Origin: Dermanyssus gallinae
Taxonomy: Eukaryota; Arthropoda; Arachnida; Mesostigmata; Dermanyssidae
DNA: 64,000 bases
Direction: 5' to 3'
NCBI GenBank assembly: GCA_003439945.1
Contig: QVRM01001414.1
Coordinates: forward strand, 495,147 to 559,146
Below, in pieces: positions 23,961 to 37,055 of this stretch (the first letter of the stretch is position 1; the number at the start of each line of letters is the position of its first letter). The position numbers and the translations under genes were made by a program. A model generated the notes under the pieces. It was not told where the DNA came from. It made no database searches and was given only the letters and a program-made list of their open reading frames with translations.

Positions 23961-24124
23961 CCTAAAAAACCTACCCTCAACAAAATTTAACGTGCACGGG
24001 TTTTCCTTTACATTGCTTTGTAAGACTGTCTCCATTAATAGAAATGTGCAACGGTGGGGCTCGAACCCGTGCACTTATGTGTCTCCTCCGGTCGCGAGGC
24101 GCAGGCGAATACACCAGGTTCGAC
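23961..24124 (-). mobile_element. tRNA-derived SINE, copy 2
   Basis: A minus-strand copy of the SINE at 16.42 kb. The B-box-like GGGTTCGAGCCCC lies at about 24058-24070, and the shared core CGACCGGAGGAGACACAT just outside it. The body, with CACGTTAAATTTTG, runs down to 23961, where the copy-specific tail begins. The 5' end near 24124 is degenerate. A target-site duplication could not be fixed, so the ends are approximate. Confidence 0.8.
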
Positions 24125-24129
24125 GTCTT

Positions 24130-25440
24130 GTAATGAATGCCTGGTCAGCTAAAGGCCTATTTTTAACACATATTTACTGCTATTTTACTGTTTCAATTTG
24201 CTACAACTTTTCCGTAATTACAACCAAGTGGAACGACCGTGCCACTAAATTTCGTCTAATACAAGCTTTTGTGGAAGACTGCAGGCTCCGTTCACAAATC
24301 CGCAACGAACACTTTTGGCGCACGGTAACCTCATTATTTTTCACCACAACTTAACGAAGCTGTTTATGCTTCCTGAATAAAAAAGCATGCCAAATATGAA
24401 TGAGGGGCTCAAAATGGTTATCATGCTCTAAAAATAGAAAATACGCTTGCCCAAACGGACTCGCAATAAGTTTCAATCTTTCTGCTGCAATACGGAGTCA
24501 TGCAAGTTGTTACGACGAACATCTTTGATTAAAAAAAAGTTTGTCCCCTGCCGCAGCCTGTGATATTTATGCTAATTAATCTTCCTTGACAAGTGCTAAC
24601 ACTTTAGTTTTGAACGGGCTTTTAAAGCCTACCAGAGCACCTGCAACTGGATATAGTTTGTTTGTTAGCATTTAGCTTCCCTAGAAGAAGTTAAATCCTC
24701 TCTAGGACAATTGCACTTGAAAAACATTTCGTTGACTACAAACGTATATGACAGACACCGGCCCTTCGATCTGTATACCCCTACTGCACCAGGCAACAAA
24801 AGGTCGTACTACGATAATAGCTAACTAGTTCTAAGATTTGTGGCACACGGTACCATGTGCAACGATGCCGCAATGTTATTTAAGGGCAAACTATAATTTG
24901 CGTGCATTTACTTTTAAAGGTATGGCCAGCATTTTACGGTATGTAACGTGGAAGATAAAATATAAGAAATATGGAATGTCGATCTTTGCAGAATGTTCTC
25001 AATATGAGTATTCTTTTTTTCGCTAGCCTTAATTGTTAACACCCCACTATATATTTAAGAAGCCATCCTGACAGCAGGTCCCTCCGCATCGCTTGAACTG
25101 TCCAAAAATCACCGGCTAGAACACAGCGGATTACTCTTGTCCCAATCGGATTGGGCCTCGCCGCTCGAAGCATCGAGATTATCTACTCTACCCTAACATG
25201 CGGATAACGATGTAGACCGAACGAGGCTCAGGATGGTATCGTCAAAAAGGTGGTCATGGTGTGTTTGTGTTCGCGTGGTTGTGCGCCTTGCTCAGCGTTC
25301 TGGCGGGCACCCTATTTGAGATTTTTCTGCCAGAATCAAAGTGCAGTTACGCTTAGGTATACCACTAGTTAGCGAATACAATTTCTTCTGTGGCAAGCTC
25401 GTTCCGGCGTCTTCACCATACGGCCTTGATATATAGACTG
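24130..25440. other. no gene supported
   Basis: AT-rich sequence. Within a plus-strand frame, KWNDRATKFRLIQAFVEDC followed by RNEHFWRTV (about 24.22-24.32 kb) vaguely resembles a Myb/SANT-like DNA-binding helix set, but the match is too weak to call. Confidence 0.3.
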
Positions 25441-25451
25441 TTTTAGTAGTG

Positions 25452-25454
<3 letters not shown>

Positions 25455-25486
<32 letters not shown>
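25455..25486. repeat. (TA)n microsatellite
   Basis: TA array of about 32 bp. Confidence 0.95.
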
Positions 25487-25490
<4 letters not shown>

Positions 25491-26520
25491 TACACACATT
25501 TTTTCTAACTTTCCAAATGGCCAGACATGCAAAGCTATCAAGGGTTCTATACCGTCATACAATAAATATATAGTTAGACAAGCATACATCTGTATACATA
25601 AACAACAGGAGGAACAGTCGTTGTGAAAACCAACCACTTGACTAAAGATTGTCAGGCTGATGCGAAATAAGCGTTGCAAACACCATCTTGAGATTAATGT
25701 TGCATTTTTTTTCAATTTAGCAAATTTAACCCAATTTGCACAATCCCTAGAAAAGTCGCCTCTAAAGAGCCGGACATAGGGTTCCCCCAACAGTCCTTGG
25801 TGGATTCTTGGCACGGCCGCTGACTCTCAGCGGTATGGTTGACAACCATTACTAGCGCCCCTAGACGCCGCCATTACGGCTCTATACTAAATGTATGATG
25901 TAGCACACAGTTTTAAAAACGCCTACTTCAAAAAAATACATATCCAGACCTCTTTGCCTTTTATCTCTTATATTCGGTCACTGAGTAAAGATATTTTATC
26001 AAATATTTAATGGTTACTCTGAAGCAATAGACTTGCTGTCGTCATAATAGAAAATGCTGCATCCGCTAGCGTTTTATAACATTGCCAATCAAATAAAGTT
26101 TCTTTTTGATTCATTTTAAAATGTTTTAACAATACTGTTTATTCGCACCCAGAGACAGTCGTACGGATTTATCATGGCTCTTGTGCAGCCTTTTATTGTG
26201 TTCAGGTATCACTATAACAGCTATATTTTATACACGTATACTATATTATATAGTTACATTTATTAAGAATACAAATGGAGCGACAATTGTATACTTATAT
26301 ATTCGCAGACGATCGGGGCATTAAGATTGATGGAGCAAACAATGAACTTGTCAGTTATTTCTTTTATCTAACGGAAGTCGCTTCCGCCCAGGCTGTCATT
26401 CAGCAGATATGTAAGATGCGTAGCAAATTATTGTAAATTATGAATAAAGAGTGCACATGTTGTCGTTACGTTTCAGCTGCCTCTATGTTACAATGCTGGA
26501 TTTTAAGAATGTGGAAAAGA
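25487..26520. other. no gene seen
   Basis: AT-rich sequence without motifs. A repeat-like stretch near 25784-25840 resembles 14312-14366. Confidence 0.4.
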
Positions 26521-26524
26521 TAAA

Positions 26525-26525
<1 letters not shown>

Positions 26526-26560
<35 letters not shown>

Positions 26561-26562
26561 TT
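26526..26562. repeat. (TTA)n microsatellite
   Basis: About 12 units of TTA. Confidence 0.93.
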
Positions 26563-26634
26563 GTAAAGCGCACGCTGGGCTTTTCGCGAACGCATCGTCG
26601 ACACTTGCACTAAAATTATGCCGCGAACGTACGC
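26562..26634 (+). pseudogene. short LINE fragment, related to the 36.0 kb element
   Basis: The plus strand reads CKAHAGLFANASSTLALKLC then RERT. This aligns with IKRVLGLPKNASATSALELC then RERT in the LINE at 36.0-37.06 kb: 15 of 24 residues agree. It starts at the TTA array and stops where the next, opposite-strand LINE fragment begins. It is too short for function. Confidence 0.5.
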
Positions 26635-26635
26635 C

Positions 26636-26830
26636 ATCCCTCGGTGAAACTGTTCGCACTTACTGGCGTTCATCTCCAGTCTTGCTGCAGCAGTGAATCC
26701 CCTAGGATTTGGAAATCCGTGAATACCACGTCCGCGTGAGGGTCGGTTAAGGTAAGATCGTTTAGGTATGATACAAGGAGGCTACTCTTCAGCTGCAGAA
26801 GGGTTGTCTGGGAGAGCAAAACTGAAAAAC
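26636..26830 (-). pseudogene. LINE reverse transcriptase fragment
   Basis: The minus strand reads LLVSYLNDLTLTDPHADVV, with YLND in place of YLDD, followed by TAAARLEMNASKCEQF. The order YLDD-x-TLG-P, then AA-LGLELN-SKCE, is that of motifs C and D in a widespread LINE family, whose C-terminal tails also occur here at 8.75 and 49.2 kb. The second Asp-pair residue is changed, and the frame shifts between the two motifs. It is a dead fragment. Confidence 0.55.
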
Positions 26831-27140
26831 AGCGGCTCTTAATTTTTTATTGATAAATTTATATTGATGATGACCATTGATAAATGGACACTGTCATTGC
26901 AAACAAGTAGATCTATAATATGCTAAATAGCATAGCATGGTTATCATCATTTTATATGCTTAAAAGGAAATTGTTAGGAAATGGACGAGAGTGTATGCAA
27001 TGTGTTGTGGAGAACGCAATATCGGACGCTACCACATAATAAACTGCTCGGATATCTACAGTCAAGTGTCAGCGATATTGTTAGCTTACAAAGTGAACTA
27101 TTGTAGTACACTACTAATGATTGGCAAACAAGCTTGAACT

Positions 27141-27142
<2 letters not shown>
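26831..27142. other. no gene seen
   Basis: AT-rich sequence without motifs. Confidence 0.4.

Positions 27143-27229
<87 letters not shown>
27143..27229. repeat. (TA)n microsatellite, long
   Basis: TA array of about 87 bp. Confidence 0.97.
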
Positions 27230-27232
<3 letters not shown>

Positions 27233-27378
27233 TTATAGATATAAATATATATATAGACTAGTGCATTGTCATATCAACATAACTGACAGAGCTGTCACGG
27301 TTGTGTTGCTGTCCCCAAATTCGCGTCCTTTTATCTTTCTACCCGTACGAGTTTGCAGCCGAATCCCAGTAGTAGTTG

Positions 27379-27450
27379 TAGCCAAGTGGATTCGTAGCCG
27401 AGTCGGCACCTACTTTCGGCACAGTGTGGGCTCGAGGGTTTCGTGAATGT
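27379..27450 (+). other. weak tRNA-like sequence
   Basis: TAGCCAAGTGG fits the internal A-box consensus exactly. About 45 bp downstream, GGGCTCGAGGG is a poor B-box match. No cloverleaf with paired acceptor ends could be drawn by eye. It may be a SINE or tRNA remnant, or chance. Confidence 0.2.
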
Positions 27451-27637
27451 GGGGCTGCCAATAATTACTCGTATTGGAAATTCTTCTATGTCTCCACTTT
27501 CGTTTCTCGCTCTTCCTCTGCAACTCGGACCGATGGTAGCAGCTGTGCATCCACTTTGCCTGTCGACACCTAGTATTACGCTCTGCTTCATCCGAACACA
27601 CTATGTAATATTATGCACATATAGATATTTGTATGGA

Positions 27638-27659
27638 CATATATATATATATATATATA
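27638..27659. repeat. (TA)n microsatellite, short
   Basis: TA array of about 22 bp. Confidence 0.9.

Positions 27660-29913
<2,254 letters not shown>

Positions 29914-29965
<52 letters not shown>
29914..29965. repeat. (TA)n microsatellite
   Basis: TA array of about 52 bp directly against the right end of the mariner at 28624-29913. Confidence 0.96.
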
Positions 29966-29966
<1 letters not shown>

Positions 29967-30468
29967 CACACTCGTAAAAAGTAACATTATTGAAACTATA
30001 TTTATTAAAATGACATTTAAGTGTTACAGCGAGATGTAAACATTATTTATAATAATATTAGCAGTAGCTACAAAGAAAGTAACAACGGTGACATGTAATA
30101 TTATTGCTATAACTATTTCGTGTATATTCTTGCGCAACTCAACAAACGTTGATTCCTTAGCTAGAAGTACTTATGATGATCATTTTTACGATAATCTGAA
30201 TTGAATAATAGGGTATATGTTATAAAGCCCACTGAAATCGTTTTTATGCGAGACCTAGGCTACGCCTGCGAGAAGAAAGCTATTCGCTTTCCACGCTACC
30301 ACGAAAACGACAATGTGTGTTGGGAGTTTTATTCACTTGTATATATACGTATATTCAAACTGATAATTGCAAGAAGCATAAATAAATGTACAAACGATCA
30401 GACCAGACATTTTTCTAGTCAGTAACGTCAGCAACACGCATTGGCGTGGTATTTCTTACAACTACCCT

Positions 30469-30471
<3 letters not shown>
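29966..30471. other. no gene seen
   Basis: AT-rich sequence without motifs. Confidence 0.4.

Positions 30472-30504
<33 letters not shown>
30472..30504. repeat. (TA)n microsatellite
   Basis: TA array of about 33 bp. Confidence 0.95.
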
Positions 30505-30508
<4 letters not shown>

Positions 30509-31550
30509 CACACGGGGGCGTCACGTCATGGAAACGCACCACTGCGCATACGTGGTAGTGATAGCCATGCACCAAACACTGACCGAACTTTCTGGCCCTT
30601 GTAGACGATAACAACTAACAACGGATAGGCAGAGCCGTTCGAAGCAATACCGACTATCCCACGCTCCGAACGCTTCATATGTAAATTCGCTCTCCGGCGC
30701 TCGCTTGACGGAGACGTGTGTCGTCACATTTACAGTGCAGTACAATCGTACACAATAAGCGCAATAAAATACGCCAGAACCACGCGACAGAGGGGAATTG
30801 AGATTGCAAGGATCACAGTAGTCGAAGAGAAGCGTTGATAGAGGCAGGAGGGAGGAGAGGCCGCGAGAGAGAGAAAGAGAGAGAATAAGGGAGTTATGAC
30901 CGCACGGCATAACTTTCCGCAACGGTTTGCGAGGGAAGGGTAGTTGACGAGAACGTCGCCAACGGGTGACATTTTGCTTTCCGTGATTGCACTAGACCAT
31001 GTGGACGAAGCCAAAGTCTTCAATCGAGACAGCGATGAAATGGATTTCTAGGGACATATCCACGTATTACATTGTGCGTACGTGTGTTGATACGTTCACA
31101 CACACACACACATACACAACGACATACGTTCAGATATGCACTCATAAATACAACGATGGGCACTGCTGGTACCAGGCAGTTTGGGGCCGATCGGACTCTC
31201 GTAAATCAGTGCAGCGGGGTCGGACAACCGACGCCCTCGCAGTTGACCCCTTACAAGTCTAGAAGTCTCTCCACAACGACTGCGGTGATCGGTATTGGCT
31301 GATGGTACGGCATTACGCGAAACGAGCAGATGAGACGATGGATGGCCCGTAAAGCACCCCTTCCCGCTCCCGAGATGTCTGCTGCGCCCCTTTTGCCTAT
31401 TGGCCCGGTGTCGTCGTTAGATGCCCGTAGATACGTGTCGGAGTTCTTGTCTCGGCCACGGCCACGGCTTTTCGTGCCCCATTCGTAACGAACAACAACA
31501 GACCTCCTTTTGGTGCTCAGGCCTATTTCTGCACAGGTGTTAGGGGCGTC
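30505..31550. other. GC-richer region upstream of a possible promoter
   Basis: GC-moderate sequence with a GA run near 30865-30890 and a CA run near 31098-31111. Open frames on both strands show no domain. It ends at a TATA/Inr pair. Confidence 0.35.
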
Positions 31551-31554
31551 GTTC

Positions 31555-31592
31555 TATAAATGGACACAGTTGGCGGAACAGTTGGTCAGTCA
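31555..31592 (+). promoter_or_regulatory. candidate core promoter (TATA box and initiator)
   Basis: TATAAA at 31555-31560 is followed by TCAGT at 31586-31590, which matches the arthropod initiator consensus TCAGTY. The initiator A (31588) lies 33 bp after the first T of the TATA box, close to the usual spacing. The upstream kilobase is GC-richer than the surroundings. A downstream ATG in good context (31805) opens only nine codons, so any transcript would need splicing or be non-coding. Confidence 0.3.
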
Positions 31593-32980
31593 GATACTCT
31601 CATATAAGACATCCGTGCGTTGAGCAGCTCGGCGGGGGTTAACCCCCCGTCGGTTCAGTTTTCATCGTGGTCTTCAATTTTGCCAGCTTTGGGTATTTCA
31701 GGCACGTCTTGTAAACTACGCAGCTTCTATTGAGCTCGGTGCTGGACACATCGGACGCCTGGCCAGACCAGAGTATCACGTCTCACATTGATACGTTACA
31801 CAAAATGGAGCTGCAAACGAGTTCGCCACCCTGAACGTCTCGCCCGCTACTGGTATGCTACTTCTTTGTTGCTTTGTTACGTCTTCCATTACAGCGACAG
31901 CAGGCCAGCATATTTTGCGTAAGCTCGGCATACGCGAAACCTATATTTACTGTGTAGTATAATATATTGACCCGTTTATAGACTGCCTTTTACAAAAGCA
32001 GTCTATCTTTTTTTTCATTCTGCTTTAGTACCATGTCTTCTTTGAGATATGCATAGAATGATTTGAAAATTACTACAGAAGGGCGTCCCTAAAGGACGAC
32101 TCGTCTTCGGGAAAAATATAAGACAAGTTGTTTGAAATACCTTAGTAAGTTGCAGAGATGGAACATCCTAGTATAGCTAGAATTGCATCTGATTATTGTC
32201 AGGGTATCATGGGGTACTAGAATACAGTTTGAATACATTTAGGCAATATTATCAATCTATTTCAGATTAGGAACTGCACAAGGTTATAGGCGAATGCATT
32301 ATACGCATATGGCGTATTCGGTGAGGCTCAGTCATGATTAATCTAAAAGCGGCTACGAGGACATGATAGAGTCAGACCCAAAGAATGCTTTACAAGGGGC
32401 CAAGCGCAACTGCTACCATCCTTTTACTAGAACGAAGTCCATGCATAAATTGGTAATTCCAGTAAAGTGTGACCGTTATACTTCTAATACGGTACTGTGG
32501 AAAAAGTAATCTTACGAGTGCTGCAAATTATGTACAGGACAGAGAGGTGTAGACGCCCGGGAAGAAAGCCGGCCTTAAGAGCCGCGGGTTTGATTTCGAC
32601 TCGGCACATGCCCTTGCTTGGCGATTTAGAACGTTGCAGAACTGAGTTCAAGCTAAGGTAGGTCACTTCTCTAAGGTGCAGCTCATGTATGGGTATAAAC
32701 GGTGCGCCTCTATAATTGTAAGTTACAATAGAGGAAAACCATGTTTGGTTAACAAGACTTATTTAAGAGTTCGACCTTAACTACTACTAGTTTGAAAACG
32801 GCGAAAGAGGAACTAGCAACATTTGTAAGACGCTGTAGTGAACTCAGTACGAGACATCGATTCCAATATATTAAAGTACTTATTTTATTATAAGACTGCT
32901 CCACTTTTTAATGGAGTTTTAGGAATGCTTAATGCGCATACATGACGAGAAGCTAATATAACTAGTGTAGGACTTACAAA
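31593..32980. other. no gene seen
   Basis: Mixed to AT-rich sequence. A tRNA-like string lies at 32545-32610. No coding motif is seen. Confidence 0.4.
32545..32610 (+). other. tRNA-like or SINE-like remnant
   Basis: AGGTGTAGACGCCCGGGAAG resembles an A-box region. CGGGTTTGATTTCGACTCGG, about 25 bp later, resembles a B-box region (GGTTCGATTCC-type) with changes. A short complementary stretch lies between. It is not related to the SINE family in this window. No acceptor stem pairs clearly. Confidence 0.25.
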
Positions 32981-33004
32981 ACCCCAAAACCCGTCCTAAT
33001 GTAT

Positions 33005-33364
33005 CTAACACCCAGGCTCGGAATTGCTTTGACATAACTTCGACGCCTCGGGAAAGGATCTGATATTCGCACTTACCTCTATTGCCACTTTAAGCCCTCT
33101 ATTTTTTGTCGTTTGCAGTGCCATGTCCGCCCAGATCGGGGCTGCGTACGGCGCTGTTAATTTGACTATTGTCACAAACAGTTCCTTCTTGACTTCCGAC
33201 ACTTCACCGGCCCTCGGCAGAAGAGGAGTTAATTTCAGGGAAACCCTTTTCACTTTATCAGTTACACACTCACATGCGCACTGGGCAGATACAAGCCAGA
33301 TAGCACCAGGCAATTTCGGTGACAGGTACCAAAGGTTTGTCTTACATTGATCTATGTCGAGCAA
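33005..33364 (-). pseudogene. R1-like LINE reverse transcriptase fragment
   Basis: The minus strand contains DKVKRVSLKLTPLLPRAG, then KKELFVTIVKLTAPYAAPIW and ADMALQTTKNR. This follows the pattern KA-K-ALSRLMP--GG...RRLL--VV-S-LLYAAPVWADAL in the R1 clade, just after the polymerase palm. It is the same part as 12.9-12.7 kb in the relic at 12.2-13.6 kb. Neither the YADD motif nor the C-terminus is attached in frame. It is dead. Confidence 0.6.
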
Positions 33365-33589
33365 GTTTTCTACCGAGACTTTTCTGCCAGATGGGCTTAG
33401 ACTTAGGGCATGTTATGGCATGTATCTTGAAAAATCCCCATACCTTCTTTAGAAAAGGGCCTCTTTTTTGTAAGATTTTTTTTAGTTTCATCATTACATT
33501 TATTTCACTCATGACATTGACACATATACCGTTGTCAGCTGTTATCTGTGACATGGTATTTGCCAATGGCAGTGCAGTGATCTATTTGC

Positions 33590-34345
33590 TAGGGCCAGGC
33601 AGGCAGACGCATGATATTTTGTACACGCCTGGGAGCACAGTGGACAGACGCACCCGTATACTCCTCGTGGAAGTTAGTAAGCGAGCAGACCAGGTGATGA
33701 TAGCCATCAGCTATGTATCTGGTATGGACGTGGCGATTGTCACATTCAAGACCAGACCAGAAGTGAGAGGCACTGATAATAGTCAATTCTCCAACCTCTT
33801 GTCGGACTTGCTTAACTTTATTTTTTCATTCCGAAATGAAGCTTTCGAATGGCACTGTTTGCAGCATCTTCAACCTCGATACAATTATCTCTCAGCAATT
33901 GGTGCACAGCCTTACAATAGGTTTACAAAGCGGCTCCTTGCCCGCATTGATGGGCAAAGTACTTGCTTCATGTACATTGTGAAACACCTTTCAAGCAAGC
34001 TAAAGTTTGCCCGAGTGAGGTTTCCCCATTCTCTGTTAAAACCGTACATGATCCTTGGGACAATCCTAAAATGAATAAATGCCACTGCCGTCGAGACGGA
34101 CAGTCGCCGAATGTCTCCGACCTCTTCATACAGGGAGACTAGGGCTGTGCGCACTGTCTTGACGATGTGCGCAGTGAAGGTCGTCCTTTTTCAGCCCCCT
34201 TGAGACAAGAAACACCCCTGCAAGAGACTAATGCGCTTGATGTCACCCAGGTCGTGATGAGCAACCACTACGTCATCTGCGTACATCACTATGTCGACCA
34301 CGTACTCGATCCATTATTTAACCAAATAGCAGAAAATCTTCTTTA
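33590..34345 (-). pseudogene. LINE relic with YADD and zinc-knuckle-like end
   Basis: The minus strand carries VVDIVMYADDVVVAHHDLG, with the catalytic YADD at 34272-34283. STAVAFIHFRIVPRIMYGF follows near 34.1-34.04 kb, then LLERCFTMYMKQVL, which aligns with LKRLDRLKALYIKRVLGL in the LINE at 36.0-37.06 kb. Further on, in another frame, VCPLCSQACTKYHASAC (about 33.63 kb) fits a C-x2-C...H-x3/4-C knuckle common near LINE C-termini. Multiple stops and shifts show that it is old and dead. A 251-codon plus-strand frame covers the same DNA but is only an antisense opening. Confidence 0.6.
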
Positions 34346-34683
34346 GCGTTTTTCAGACGCAATACCGCGGTATAAGCTTAAGTCTCATCTGTCATCGGAA
34401 GTTTAAACATTATATTTGCTTATTAGACAGTGACTAACAGAAATATTTTTTCTTCGCCTGCCATATATGCAGTGACAAAAGATTTCTTCTTCATGCCCTT
34501 AAATAAAAAAGAAAGTCTGGGCTCTTGGCATTTCTTCCCTCTTCATAAAGAAAAAATATTTTGCCACCGCATATATGGCAAATGAAGAAAAAATATTTTA
34601 GTTTGTCACTGTTTCAAGAGCAAATATAATGTTTAAATATCTGTAAAAGGCGGAAAATCAATGATAATTACAATACGTGCATG

Positions 34684-34688
<5 letters not shown>
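34346..34688. other. no gene seen
   Basis: AT-rich spacer. Related strings such as CTTCTTCATG...AAAAAATATTTT and their reverse complements occur at 34.44-34.60 kb, giving a weak imperfect inverted repeat of about 60-70 bp per side. Confidence 0.35.

Positions 34689-34757
<69 letters not shown>
34689..34757. repeat. (TA)n microsatellite
   Basis: TA array of about 69 bp. Confidence 0.97.
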
Positions 34758-34760
<3 letters not shown>

Positions 34761-35794
34761 AAAAGGAAGCGATACATCTCTGGCAAGCGTCTTGTCAAGT
34801 TTGTATCACACAGTGCAATACAATATAACTAAAGTTATAGTTACACAACTGGGATTCGAGGTTATAAACAAATATAAGTATATAGCACGTTTACGAATTA
34901 TTGCATGTTTAAATATGTAAATGTATGGCAAACCGCCGTTTAGTGGGCATACAAAATATATTGGATTGTTCCATAAGCCTGTTGGAATTTTTTTTACCTA
35001 TTTTTTAAGACACTTGTCGTTACAACGGAAAGCTTTTATTGAATGCTGCATTGCCCACTTTATTTAGCTACTTTAGCCCAACGTTCAGGCAAGCCCATTA
35101 TTCTATCCTTTCAGAAGGTGGCGTGCTGGCTTCCAAAGTAAAGGCCAATATACGTTTAACACCTTTCAAAGAATCGAATTCTTTGCCATTGATGGTATTT
35201 AAAAAGGGACCGAATTAGATGGTAATCCGATGGAGCAAGATCAGGATTATACTAAGAATGTGGCAAAAATGTGCCATCCAAATTCCATTAACTTCTTGGT
35301 GATGAGCAAAGATGTGTGCTGTCTTGCGTTGTCGTGGTGAAAAGTCACTCCTCGTCTGTTTGTCAATTTCAGCGCTTCTGGTCAATTGCCCTCTTCAAAT
35401 TATCCAGTTATTAATAGTATTTTGTCATATTGATCGTTATGGTTGTAACAGCTTATAATAGATCACTTTCTTCGCGTTCCATTAGAAACTTAACATTATT
35501 TCCTTTTTAAGCTGCGTCCTTCTGCGGACAACGTTTTCAATAAGTGTCAACTCCTCATTACCTGCCACCATGGTGCGGAGAAAGGGGCTTGTCATTTTTA
35601 CGAGCTTATCTCATTTTAGCACACGAATCTTTAGTTGGCGATTGCTAAGCGAATGCGGCACCCATGCATCCAACTTTGTGACGAGTCCTTCATAGAGCAT
35701 GGAGATGCCTGTGAAAGGATGTGTATGGTACTTCGGCAGTGGCCACGATCTCGCGCAGCGACACGTGTGGGTTTCGTTTGACCACTGTTGTCAA

Positions 35795-37055
35795 TAACAT
35801 ATTTATTTATTCACCATAATATTGGTAGCAGTATACATCTAATGTTATGCAAAGTCTACACTGATCCTATATAGTGTGCACGAGATTGTAGTGACGTTGT
35901 GTCTATTTCGGTGCACACAAATATATGGTATCTATCAATATCACAAATTCCACAAAATCTACACACACAACCATCGACCTCAAAACACTGTCCACTCAAA
36001 CACATGTAGTGATGGTATCCGTGTCATGTCACTCGACAAATTAGTGCTCGGTTCTTCTGGGCTCCTCTCTTCCATTTGTCCGAGCAAAACGGTCCGTCCG
36101 TGTAGTTATTGGTCGCAAACTTCACGTTGCGTATTTCCCGAAACTCCCTATATACTGTGAGTACGGCTTCACTAAGAGGTAGTCCGTCTAGGGCAAAGTC
36201 CTCTGTAAGGGTTCGTTCGCGACATAGTTCAAGAGCGGATGTAGCAGAGGCGTTTTTGGGTAGACCTAGCACGCGCTTGATATAAAGTGCCTTTAAACGG
36301 TCTAGCCTTTTCAGATCGCTTACAGTCAGAAAAGGTGCTATTGCAGGCAGGCCGTATCCTATAATAGGGGCAATTTTTAGCCTGAATATGTTTAGCGCTA
36401 TCTTCAAGTCGATATCTTGAAGTTCATCGAGAAGCATGACAGTGGCTGTCGCTTTGGCTAGTATTTTTTCGACATGTCTGCTAAAAGAGAGTCTTAGTGT
36501 CAGTGTAACGCCGAGATAAGAAAAGTGGTTGACAATCTCCAATGCAATGCCATTAATTTTGATGCGGCGGTCGGCTGCGGCGTATGCCCCTCCTCGGCTA
36601 AAGCAAAGGACTTTTGTTTTATCTATGTTGATTGTTAGCCTGTTCTCTTTGCACCAATTAACTGTTATGTTTTGGAAATACTGCAGGTGTTCACGCGACT
36701 TTGCAAAGATGACTAGGTCATCTGCGTAGAAGGCGTGCGCAGCTTTTGCATCGCGTAGAAGATCCGATAGGGTTGCTATGTACATTATAAACAGGAATGG
36801 GCTAGCAGGATCTCCCTGGGCCAATCTTACCGTTTGAGTTATGGTGTCGTTGACATAATGATCTCCGTTCTTAACTATGATGGAGTTATAGTGAAGCATG
36901 TCCCGGATAAGGTTGTACATTGCTCCGCATATTAAAAAATGGTTACGAATGATTTCTAAAAGACGGTCCCTTGGAACAGAGTCAAATGCGGTCTTAAAAT
37001 CTATAAATGCGGTATACGTCATTTCTTTACTTTGGCGACGTTGTTGTACATAGTT
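35795..37055 (-). mobile_element. 5'-truncated non-LTR retrotransposon inside a mariner
   Basis: The element interrupts the mariner coding sequence between its linker and its second helix-turn-helix. The host sequence at the two junctions reads TTAACAACTG and TTGACAACAG on the minus strand. These 10-bp direct repeats, 8 of 10 identical, occupy 37056-37065 and 35785-35794 on the plus strand. They are the target-site duplication. The element's 3' end is an A-rich AATAAATAAATA tail next to 35795. Its 5' end begins in the middle of the reverse transcriptase, as expected when reverse transcription stops early. The LINE is therefore younger than the mariner. Confidence 0.82.
36024..37055 (-). pseudogene. 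LINE reverse transcriptase, palm to C-terminus, open frame
   Basis: The frame is open from the truncation point, upstream of an internal ATG at 37022, to a stop at 36024. Numbered from that ATG, AFIDFKTAFDSVPRD (5-19) is motif A with the first catalytic Asp. QGDPASPFLF (69-78) is motif B. HAFYADDLVIFA (96-107) is motif C with the catalytic YADD. INIDKTKVLCF (131-141) is motif D, and FSYLGVTL (167-174) is motif E. LKIALNIFRLKIAPIIGYG and LKALYIKRVLGLPKNAS follow in the thumb region. No stop or shift interrupts the 332 codons, so the insertion is fairly young. The fingers, any endonuclease and ORF1 are missing, so this copy cannot move itself. The clade was not assigned. Confidence 0.85.

Noticed and set aside
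24220..24330. Myb/SANT-like domain
   Set aside because: Only a few hydrophobic positions agree, and the characteristic spaced Trp residues are incomplete.
33319..34074. 251-codon plus-strand open frame
   Set aside because: It is antisense to reverse transcriptase remains (YADD and following segments on the minus strand) and shows no domain of its own.
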